Shown here one piece after another: positions 11,337 through 21,091 of a stretch of DNA of 64,000 nt. The stretch spans positions 40,478,395-40,542,394 of the forward strand of contig OZ024883.1 of NCBI GenBank assembly GCA_964017185.1. Direction: 5' to 3'. The notes beneath the pieces were generated by a model. It was given only the letters and a program-made list of their open reading frames with translations, had not been told where the DNA came from and ran no database searches. Source of the stretch: Rugalucina vietnamica. Lineage: Eukaryota; Mollusca; Bivalvia; Lucinida; Lucinidae. Position numbers and translations under genes: made by a program. Numbering within the stretch: the stretch's first letter is position 1; each line of letters opens with the position of its first letter.

Positions 11337-11621
11337 TGGCGGCCCCCGTGGCCGAGCGGTTAAGAGCGCTGTTTCTTAATCACTTGATCATCTCACCGCT
11401 GTGTCTGGTGTGGGTTCGAGCCCCGCTCTGGCCACATGTGAGACAAGCCAAGTTCTGCTTGCGGGTGTGTCAGGTGGTTTTTCTCGGGGTTCTCCCGTTT
11501 TCGCCCCACCTACTGATTGGCCCGTCTCATATGAGCTGAAATAATCTTGAAAAGGACGTAAAACTGAATTTAAAAAAAAAAGAAAAAAGAAATAATAATA
11601 ATAATAATAATAATAATGTAA
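11337..11621 (+). mobile_element. tRNA-derived SINE with target-site duplication
   Basis: The head reads CCCGTGGCCGAGCGGTTAAG (A box) and GGGTTCGAGCCCC (B box), resembling a tRNA-Leu/Ser gene but not foldable as a proper tRNA. A conserved SINE body follows (CAGGTGGTTTTTCTCGGGGT, TCTCCCGTTTTC), then an A-rich and (AAT)n tail. An 11-bp direct repeat AATGTATTTGG flanks it at 11326-11336 and 11622-11632, which fixes both ends and shows target-primed insertion. Confidence 0.9.
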
Positions 11622-11703
11622 AATGTATTTGGCACCATTTGGATAATACTAATCTTTGTGTTGACTACCCTCTTGAAAGTTGCAAATTTAAAGTAATTCT
11701 ATA

Positions 11704-12743
11704 CTCATCAAAAGAAGGTTTGCACCATTTAGATTTTTTCATATTTTAAGTGACATTTATCTAACATATTTTAAACCTAGTTTTTTTTTGAATTTGCACA
11801 GTCTGAAAAAGTTTGATTATGTGTGTGATAAGACCAAAAATTGTTGCGGAAACGATTTTAGGAAAAATTGAAAATTCCCATTTTCTGTAAATGCTGAAAA
11901 TTGTAAACTTTGATGATCGAAAAAATTCCACAAAAAATGCCACAGCATTAAGAACACATTTTTGTTTCCAAATTTACACACAAGAGCTCCAAAGCTAATG
12001 ATTATGCCTAAAAACAATTGAAAAAATCTCAAAATTTTAGTAAAAATTCATTTTTTGACAAAATTGCAATTTTTGAGAAAAAATGATAAATATTGGAAAA
12101 AATGAGTAAAATCGAAAATCATTTCAATTTTGGATCGCTATGAGATGTTTTGACACCAAAACCTGCCGCCAATTTTCTTGCTGTTAAAGGCAATCTCATG
12201 TCAAAGATGTTGCATGAGTACTTTTTTGATATGCAGCTTTTTAAAAATTCTGAATTTGGATGGGTTGAAAACCAGTACCTTCAGTTAAACATTAATGGGT
12301 GCTGCATGCTGTGTTTGAAAGAAAAACAACTCATTTTATTGGAGAGATGAGTTACTAAGCTTTATCTTAGAATTTAAACAAAATCTCAAAAATCGTTATT
12401 TTTGGTCAAAAATAGTGTTTTTGTCAAAAAAATCAATTTTTAGTTTTTTGCTTTAAATGATTGCTTTCAGTATGTCGAATGAGGATGTGAAACGAATTTG
12501 CGTTTGGAAGCCCAGAAATAAAGATGTGGGCTTTTTGCTGCATCCCAAATTTTGATGTTTTCAAAAACATGCATTTTTGCACATTTTCATTTATTCTTTT
12601 TAAGAAGAAATATTGATTTGACATTCAGGAAGTCCAGCCCTTTAAGATGGTATTAAGTTTTAAAAGTTTATTTGACAAATATCTATACAAGACATTTTTA
12701 AAATGAGAAAAATATTAACTGGTGCAAAACTTCTTTTGATGAG
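11704..12743. mobile_element. 1.04-kb non-autonomous inverted-repeat transposon with TA target site
   Basis: The ends CTCATCAAAAGAAGGTTTGC and, inverted, GCAAAACTTCTTTTGATGAG form terminal inverted repeats of about 27 bp ending GCACCA-, flanked by TA on both sides (11702-11703, 12744-12745). A TA duplication is typical of Tc1/mariner-type elements. The interior is AT-rich with short frames that do not resemble a transposase. Confidence 0.8.
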
Positions 12744-12749
12744 TATATT

Positions 12750-13950
12750 TAGTTCCATTTGGCCAAATCTAAAGGGTCACTGATGAGGCTTGAGTAGCTG
12801 AAACCGCGGTATGACCCACCCGATTCTGGTTAATATGTTCACTCCTCTTAAAGGATCTCAGTTTTAATTTTCATTCATTGCAAGCAAGCAAGTTCATTTA
12901 TTAAGAAAATCTCGTAAATATTCAAAATGTCATTCCGTTTATGTTTGTGTAGATCTCAAAAGACACTTGCAAACACTTCAACAACATGGAAACCACAATA
13001 AAAATCACGTCGGGTTCTTGTCTAGATACGACAAAGAGTATGCCGATCAATGGAGGATACAGAAAATAGAGAAAACTTTTGAAAACTGCACTTCTGGGTT
13101 ATGATCTTTGAGGTCATAAAATAAGGGTAAGCTGTCGGCATACCATTATGAAATTTACAGAGAATGTTAGTGAGAAGTCGCAACTGATAATTTGAATCGG
13201 CCGTTTCCGAGTTACATGATATTAACCAAGTGCTGCGTTTCTTTTGTCTTTTAGTGTACTAATCACACTGTCCCTGGGCTAGTCCCTTAGAGACATGTTA
13301 CCAGCCCAGCTAGAGAATATATCTTTAACCACTAGGTGCCAAATTATATTCTTGAAACAGTAAAAGTGAAATAATGACAAAAAATTCATGAAGGAAAAGT
13401 GCCGGATTTTGCAAAAACTGCTGTTCTCGGTTTAGATGCTTTTGATGACAAACATTGTAAAGTTGATAGTTTCATTCGATTTATATACGGGCGTAATTGA
13501 GTCCTCCGTCAAACCATCCATCATTAGTATTCATTTTAAATTGACCATTCAAATCAGCACATTAGCTAACGGTCCATGAGGGTTGGACAACAAGGGGTTA
13601 GACAAACAAACCAACACGTGCTTTTTACAGGTAAATATAGGTGCAAAAACACAATGTTTCTCTAAGGAAATAGGGGTGGGCGTGGTTATACCTTGCTGGC
13701 GGAGGAGTCAATTCAAGCTCAGTTTTATAGGTTCTACATAGGGTACTCGTATTAAGTTAAAACTGCACGATAGTTGCTTGGAAGTCTCATTACTGATTTT
13801 TGATGATTGATGATAGTACCAGGAACCAACAAAGAGCAAATATATCATTTAATTAAATTTCCTGATTTGCAACTTGCGTGCTTGCTAAGCAACAGCAGAA
13901 CAAGCCAAAATATACCTGTTCTGAGCTCAACAGTGTTTTAATCTAAAAGA
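12750..13950. other. intergenic, no gene seen
   Basis: About 12795-12880 carries the CCGCGGTATGACCCA..AAAGGATCTCAG repeat shared with 19270-19360 and 26995-27075. Nothing else recognisable was found on either strand. Confidence 0.45.
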
Positions 13951-13976
13951 TGAGAAAATCAAATAAATTCAAACAC

Positions 13977-14225
13977 ATCAGGAATGTATACCCCCTTATA
14001 CCCCACTTTTATATAGCAAAACTAGGGTATGCAGGGGTATACCTACTGTTGAACAATGTTCTTATTTATGCTCCAAAACATAGATTGTGGGTACTCGTTA
14101 GAACCGCCTCGCCGAGATACCCACAATCTGCGTTTTGAGCAAAAATAAGAAAAATATCTAAAATTTTCTGCTGAAAATTTTCAATTTTTACAACTTAAGA
14201 GAAATCTCTATATTACATGCGTCCA
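13977..14225 (-). mobile_element. MITE family B copy (inverse orientation)
   Basis: The copy begins CATCAGGAATGTATAC and contains TACCCCACTTTTATATAGC and the family's hairpin core AACATAGATTGTGGGTACTC..GTTAGAACCGCC with its inverse. The central hairpin is partly deleted on one arm. It lies 3' of the beta-lactamase-like gene. Confidence 0.7.
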
Positions 14226-14752
14226 AGGTCATCCATCTTGCCCTTTTTTGGTTGCCTAGCCACCGCAGAACTGGATTCGTAGCAAACCTCTGAAGGAACG
14301 ATTGCATAGCATAATCTTCAAATTTGGTTGATGGTATATGAGAATTACACAACTGTTAAGAATAAAGTTGCATTGAATAATTGTCATTAATTCTTGAATG
14401 ACCCTTGTACACGGTGAGTATGCGTGATCAAAACGCCTTGTCCGGCTCCTGCGTGATTCGGAAACGGCGCCTACGTGATTTTTGTTTACTTTTTTCTGAC
14501 CCTGACATTACAAAGTTGAAATCTGAGCGGGAAAGTAAACCAGAAGTATGTAGGGGTTATCAAACTATGCAGGTATTACAAATATCGATTATCAAACTAT
14601 GCAGGTATTACAAATATTCACATTCATAAATCCTTCAGAATAAAACTGTCAATAACTGGAATATATATTGTTTTAAATGCACATCCTTATTTTGTATACA
14701 ATGACATCACTTTAAGTGCAAAAAGGTCCATGTTTTAATTTGGAACTGGTGT

Positions 14753-16045
14753 TTATTCGGCAGTAATCCTTGATACGTATCTGTCAAGATTTTTATATAA
14801 TGCACTCTGTAAACTTAAAAATCTAGGGTCATCAGCCCGACTGTAGACTGACATGTAGTTAGTTAGGTAGGCTATACCTAGTTTATTTGAAGGGTCTGCA
14901 ATTACAATTTGTCCACCATATCCAACACCTCCGAAACATTCTTCACCATAAGGGTTTTTCAATATAGGCACACCCCTCCCCCAACGAGGGTTTATCGATG
15001 GAAAAATCTGGCATTCTCCTGTAGTCATTTGGGTGGACAACTGTTTGATTACGCCTGGCGACAGTAACTGTTTCCCTTTGTGATTGCCTCCACTTACTAG
15101 GACGCCAAACAATTTAGCTAAACCTCTTGCTGTCCCTGTTCCCATCGATGATGACATAGTTATTTCCCTTAGTTCTGGATTGTTGTAGCATAGTGGGCAA
15201 TCAACTAACTCTCTAAACACCTCCGTTGACCGTTTGGTAAGATTACTTCGAAGATCGAAGAGTATTTTGATATATCGTACATTGGAAATTATGTCCCAAA
15301 GAGTCCTTAGTGATGAAAATTTATGAAGTCTAGCTGTTCGATAATATTGTTTACGAGGCAGATTCATATATAAATCAATGTCGAATGGTTTAACAACTTC
15401 TTCTTGGAATATTTTAGCAGTGTCCCTTCCCTGTGGGTCTATTTTCTGTATAAGTCTATCAAGGTACAAGCCATATGTGTATATATGATAACCATGTTTC
15501 TGTCCAGCTGGCCAAGATGTTTCTTGGCTTTCCAGAATTGTCTCTATCATTCTTGGGTTTGTTTTCAAATCACGTAAATTAATCTGCTTATCCAATGCAG
15601 GCAGTCCTGCTTGATGACTGAGAAGCATTTCTATCGTTATGTTTTCCTTATTTTTCTGTCCAAACCCTGGCCAAAATTTTGCTACTGGGTCATCATATCG
15701 GGCGAAGCCGCGATCCACCATTATTCCCATTAATATGCCCATTAGGCTCTTTGTAATAGAAAACGCAATAGTCACGGTTTCATTTCGCCATCTTCGCTTG
15801 GCTTCCCTGTCTGCATACCCTGCCCACATGTCAATAATCGGTTTCCCGTCATAGAAGACCGCAAAAGCAGCCCCCATTTCTTTGCCGCTTTCCATATTTT
15901 TCCTGAACGTTTCAGCTACTTCCATGAATTCCGGTTGAAAATTTCCCTCCACGATTGGGGGTAAATTGGGCTCGAACATCGTCGGAACATAAACGAAGGC
16001 AATAGAAGTGAAGGCAACCGCAACTGCCAGTTTTAATGCGCTCAT
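14753..16045 (-). CDS. beta-lactamase-like serine hydrolase (LACTB/EstB-type), single exon
   Basis: The frame is 430 codons with a hydrophobic N-terminal segment (residues 4-21) that could be a signal peptide or membrane anchor. The serine beta-lactamase fold is recognisable: catalytic S96-x-x-K99 in A-F-S-I-T-K, the L-L-S-H-Q-A-G-L-P block near 141-149, a Tyr candidate at 186 in H-G-Y-H-I-Y-T-Y-G, and a C-terminal G-G-V-G-Y-G-G-Q plus A-D-P-S-N block standing for the third active-site strand. Animal members of this family (such as the nematode lact genes) act as esterases or peptidases; the substrate is unknown here. The start ATG at 16045 has A at -3. AATAAA overlaps the stop codon. The lack of introns is unlike the neighbouring genes and could reflect a retrocopy, or simply a one-exon gene. 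All key residues appear intact. Confidence 0.88.
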   Translation of the reverse strand: MSALKLAVAVAFTSIAFVYVPTMFEPNLPPIVEGNFQPEFMEVAETFRKNMESGKEMGAAFAVFYDGKPIIDMWAGYADREAKRRWRNETVTIAFSITKSLMGILMGIMVDRGFARYDDPVAKFWPGFGQKNKENITIEMLLSHQAGLPALDKQINLRDLKTNPRMIETILESQETSWPAGQKHGYHIYTYGLYLDRLIQKIDPQGRDTAKIFQEEVVKPFDIDLYMNLPRKQYYRTARLHKFSSLRTLWDIISNVRYIKILFDLRSNLTKRSTEVFRELVDCPLCYNNPELREITMSSSMGTGTARGLAKLFGVLVSGGNHKGKQLLSPGVIKQLSTQMTTGECQIFPSINPRWGRGVPILKNPYGEECFGGVGYGGQIVIADPSNKLGIAYLTNYMSVYSRADDPRFLSLQSALYKNLDRYVSRITAE

Positions 16046-16260
16046 TTTTAATAATCACAATCTTTTCCAGGTTTTTATCAAATGTAAACAAACCGGTGAA
16101 AATGGGTATAACTCTGTTCTGTAGCATTTATCTACAGATGCAACTGCAAGATATTTATAACTACAACTGCACCATTTTTATAAACCATCGCCTGGAATTA
16201 TCATGCAGTAACGAACATTTTCAATATCAAAGACACAGGCCCACACCAAAGCTAGATACT

Positions 16261-16295
<35 letters not shown>

Positions 16296-16300
16296 TTTTC
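16261..16300. repeat. (TTTA)n microsatellite
   Basis: About nine uninterrupted TTTA units. It directly precedes a SINE-like head at about 16313. Confidence 0.9.
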
Positions 16301-16312
16301 AATTAAACATCG

Positions 16313-16445
16313 GTGGAGCGCACTGGCGCAGGGGTAAAGTGTCGGACACCGGTCCCGGAGGTCCCAGTATCGATCCTCAGTCGGGTCGCCGTTCGTTGTG
16401 GCCTAGAGCAAGTCACAGTTCCACAGTTCCTGAGGTAATGATCAG
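16313..16445 (+). mobile_element. tRNA-derived SINE head / remnant
   Basis: The stretch GGAGCGCACTGGCGCAGGGG followed by TAAAGTGTCGGAC and a B-box-like TATCGATCC resembles the promoter half of tRNA-derived SINEs, and GGCCTAGAGCAAGTCAC resembles the body of the SINE at 39745. The 3' end is not clear. Confidence 0.5.
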
Positions 16446-16997
16446 AAATTGATCGACTTCGTATACAACATACCAGGGCACCTGTTCTGATGATTGTATA
16501 AACCGATTCACTAGTGCGACCATATCGAGTGCACACATTTGCACCATTTGATTGCTACTCGCCTATCTTAATAACCGGATGTGCCAGTTTTCGGGGTTTT
16601 ACTTCAAGTCTGAAAGACAGGATCATCAGTTCCGTCTTCTATAACCTGTGACTACACCGATAACTGCACCTTGCAGTCGTCCGATGCACTGCAGGATGGG
16701 AGACCGTCACGTAAATTTATCAAAACGCCTCCATTGTCTTATCTTGAACCTACTCATCCCATCGGAGTGCTAAAAGATCTTTTACAAGAATATCAATTTT
16801 CTACATCGATCATGTAAAAAGTTTAAAGACCTTAACTGCCAGAATTCTGACTAATTTGACAAGTGTTTTGGTCGTCGCTACTGGGATGTCTTTGATTTTT
16901 AGACTCAAGTACTTGCTTTTGAGACTTGGTTTGGCCGGAAACGGCGAAGAGAGATTTTCTCATTTAAGTGTACAAACCATCCCTTATCACTAAATAT

Positions 16998-17232
16998 GAG
17001 CCGCGACGCGAGAAACCCGGTCTTTGGGGTTTCCGACCAGGTCTGACACAAACCGATCTGTACAGCCACAGAAAAGAGCTAGAATCTTCAAATGTCGGGT
17101 ATAAGTAGATGGGGCGTTGCACTATCCGTGTAGCGAAAACAAAGGCGCTGATCAGCTTCGCAGCTACTGCAAAGCTGATCTGCGCCTTTGTTTTAGCCCA
17201 GACAAACTTTCGGTTTTCTCATTACGCGGCTC
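16998..17232 (-). mobile_element. MITE family A copy 1
   Basis: 235 bp starting GAGCCGCGACGCGAGAAA and ending TTTTCTCATTACGCGGCTC (inverted repeats), flanked on both sides by ATAT. An inner hairpin has arms GCGAAAACAAAGGCGCTGAT and AGCTGATCTGCGCCTTTG. It ends 97 bp before the start codon of the VWC/ShKT gene 2. Confidence 0.9.
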
Positions 17233-17328
17233 ATATTGTACACATTGACATTGATATGCACCATTCTATAAAAACTCAAAATGGCATTCATATTCATTAA
17301 ACAACATATAATCATTTTGTTCATACAC

Positions 17329-17661
17329 ATGAAAATGAACACCGTGATGCTTGGTTTGGCGACAATCTTGGGCCTACTCATGGCTGCTAGGTCACAGATA
17401 AGTATGTGCGAATATTCTGATATTTTGAGCCACCTCGTGGGAAAAACAACAATGTGGTTTTTGAACAGGTCTGACACCAACCGAGGTGCACAAGCACAGA
17501 AGCAGGCTAGAAGCTTGAAATTTTGGAGTTAAGTAGAGGAGGAAATGTACTATCCATGTAGCGAAATAAAGGCGCTGATCAGCTTCGCAGTTACTGCCAA
17601 ACTGATCTGTGTCTTTGTTTTCGCATATGCAGATTGTTGGTTTTCCCATGAGGCGGCTCAT

Positions 17662-17692
<31 letters not shown>

Positions 17693-20600
17693 CGGAAGCA
17701 ATAGGAAAGAGGTGTGCGATGTCAACCTATAAAAGAGCCATGTTCACACCTCAAGAATAGATCTTGCATAATACTCAGGGTGACGCAGTATGAATAGATA
17801 GATAGATGGGTCTACACTATGAGAGGTGCCTAAGAATCATAATTGCTACATTCTCATGATTCATAAATGCGTATATTTAGCAAAAAAAGATTCCCAAAAC
17901 AAACAAGAGAATCGTTGTCTTAATTCAACCCAGAACATATGAGTCGCCGCATGGGAAAACCAACAATCTGCATAGGCGAAAACAAAGGCGCAGATCAGCT
18001 TCGCAGTAACTACGAAGCTGATCAGCGCCTTTGTTTTCGCTACACAGATAGTGCAATTCCTCTGCTTTCTAAATCCAAAATTTCCAGCCTCTATTCATCT
18101 TCTTTGACTGTACAGCCTGGTTTGTGTCGGACCCGGTAGAAACCCAAATTGTTGGTTTTCTCATGCACAGGCTCATATCGCAATTACAGCTGCATCCATG
18201 CATAGTACATACGTTCCTTGGGAGAGTGATGCACCACCAACGGTCGGACCTGGCCGACTCACCATCATACAGCCAATTGACGATACCAGATTTAAAATGA
18301 CTGGTGTTCCCTCGCCAGTTCCCGGTATATATGACATTTATTTTATATTTTATAATATATTAAAGATAGCCCAAGTGTAATTTCTTACAAGTGTAACGGG
18401 ATAGTCTCCCTTGTAGAATACGTTGGTGCAACGTATTAGCGGCATATTAGCGGGTAGTAATATGCAAATTAGAAACTCGAAACTTTGTGATTAGAGTGTT
18501 AGGTATATAGCGCAGTAAACCACCCTTGGTGGATGAGCGACGGGGTTTTCTGTGGCTTGGCTCGGCTACACGTTACATTTGGTGGCAGCGGTGGGATGAT
18601 GACAACCGCCAGACCGGGGTTGCCTTACCCATGTAGTCCCCAGGCCAAGACTCGGGACGAGTCTTCTCGGAGGGGGAAGTAATGTAACGGGATAGTCTCC
18701 CTTGTAGAATACGTTGGTGCAACGTATTAGCGGCATATTAGCGGGTAGTAATATGCAAATTAGAAACTCGAAACTTTGTGATTAGAGTAAGTGTTAGGTA
18801 TATAGCGCAGTAAACCACCAAAGGTGGATGAGCATGCTTTTCCACCGACGGGGTTTGCTGTGGCTCGACTCGGCTACACGTTACACAAGTTTAAGGTTTA
18901 CGATCACGATAACTTGCCCATGCATTATATAATCATACAGAGATTTTTTTTTTTTTTTTTTGCTGTAAAAAATTGAAAATTTCATCAGATTTTTTTTTTA
19001 CATTTTTCTTATTGTTACTCAAAACATAGTTTGTGGGTACATGTTAGAACCGCCTTGCGGAGGCGGTTCTAACGAGTACCCACAATCTATGTTTTGGAGC
19101 AAGAATAAGAAAAATAGGTATATCCCTGCAAACCCCAGTTTTTCTATATAAAAGTGGGGTTTCAGACGTATTTATTTCACGTACATGTTTTCCTGATGAT
19201 TTAAAGTTTTATTGCACCCCAAATGATATATAAAGCTTCTTATATGCGTATTGTACTGGGTCACTGAAGAAGCTTAAATAGCCGAAACCGCGGTACGGCC
19301 CTTCCCTTTTCTCATTAATATGCTCACTGCTCTTAAAGGATCTCAGTTATATTTTTTTTGCAAAAGTTTTTAATGTGTATTTTAATCGTGCTTTAGAGGG
19401 TCACTTCGTAGACTGGCTGTATAGCTTGACCATGTTTTTTTTTTTTTTTTTTTTTGAGACCTCCAAACAAACCACTTAGTGTTTACTTGCCCCCAAGTAT
19501 TTGGGTATCCAACATTTCAGTATCCCACATTTGCTTACCTTTGCAGATAAATGCTATTTTCATAAAGTGACATTCGCCAAAGGACAACACTGGAATGAAA
19601 CGTGTCGGTTTGCCTGTACGTGTGAACCCGAAAACAAACCAAGCTATTTGCCATGATATGTGAGTATAACTATTACAAAGCTAACAGTTATTGTGACGTT
19701 GTTGGCCAACCTTTAGCTGAAGGCTAATTACATGCAAGAGAGGAAATTTGGTTAGTCTAATCCTCTGTCTCGATATTAACTCTAGCCGGGATTTGCACAT
19801 CAGAAAATATCAGCTACTCTAGTTTTTAACCCATATATGACGAATGGACTTACCCATCATTATCATTTGGGTGAGTCCACTTTCATTTTTAGGGACTTCA
19901 GGTGGGATTTTGACTTTTTATTCCATTTTCGGTGAAATTCCTCCAAGCAAACAGTATAGCCCCAGATGGCGGCGTCACATCTGGGGCTATTCTGTTTGCC
20001 TATGTCCCATAAAAAGGACACCAGGCTTAAATGAGTTTAAATGTTTCAAAAGCTGTTCGCTGCACTAGTCTAATATTTTCACTCAATGAACATTTTCTTC
20101 TGAACAATATCACCATGTTCTGTTATTCGACATATGATATTGTCGCGTTCAAAATTATTGTGATATTAAACAGACAAATAAATAAGCGTTTTGTTACAGC
20201 TGCGTACACCATACAAACATCCCTGCCAACTGCAAGCTTGTAACACATCCGGGTGATTGTTGCCCATCCCTGGAATGCGCAAAAATATTATCAACGGGTA
20301 AGGCCATCTAAGTATAAAAACTACCCAAACACCCAACGCCCATCCCAAAACTAAATTTTAAAGTATGCATAACACAGTTCCAAATACTTATAATAACTCC
20401 CTAAATGTGCTCGAATTTCAATTTTAAGGCTTTTGGATTACCTCCTTGGTACATGCAAAAGTTTTATTCAAGATCATGTTTGTGTATAAACTTTTGAGTA
20501 GACGATTACATTTGGAGTGGCGTGGTATATACAAGGATGATCCAATAAAGAATTTGACTTTCTATTTCATGAACCCTATTGTGTCACCGATTATTTATCG

Positions 20601-21034
20601 GTTTGTATGTAAACAATACCACGTGATCGTCAGTAGTTTAAACCTTTCTCTTTCCAATTTCAGCCTACAATTCCTCTGTTTTAGGTAAGTATTAAACTAT
20701 TTGAGCCGCGTCATGAGAAAACCGGATTTTTGCCTATGCGAAAACAAAGGCGCAGATCAGCTTCGCAGTAACTGCGAAGCTGATCAGCGCCTTTGTTTTC
20801 GCGACACGGATAGTACAATTCCTCTTCTTCCTAAATCCGAAATTTCAAGCTTCTAGCCATCTTCTGTTGCTGCACAGGCCGGTTTGTGTCGGACCTGGTC
20901 GGAATATATACATATATATTCATTCTGCTCAAAACATAGGTTGTGGGTATACGTTAGGCATTTCTAACGAGTACCCACAATGTCCGTTTTGGATCAAAAT
21001 AAAAAAAAAAAAAATAGGTATAACCCAGCAAACC

Positions 21035-21091
<57 letters not shown>

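Larger units (their letters stand above)
18392..18885 (+). mobile_element. TRIM: miniature LTR retroelement with two LTRs
   Basis: Two LTRs, 18392-18577 (186 bp) and 18683-18885 (203 bp), each start TGTAACGGGATAGTC and end GCTACACGTTACA (TG..CA). They enclose only 105 bp. Directly after the first LTR is TGGTGGCAGCGGTGGGAT, which is complementary to the 3' end of animal tRNA-Leu with CCA, a primer-binding site. GGAGGGGGAAGTAA before the second LTR is a polypurine tract. CAAG flanks both sides (18388-18391, 18886-18889). There is no coding capacity, so mobilisation in trans by a Ty3-like element is inferred. It lies in an intron of gene 2. Confidence 0.92.

Noticed and set aside
11338..11436. 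functional tRNA-Leu or tRNA-Ser gene
   Set aside because: A and B boxes are present, but the acceptor stem and anticodon arm do not fit, and an 11-bp target duplication shows that it is a SINE.
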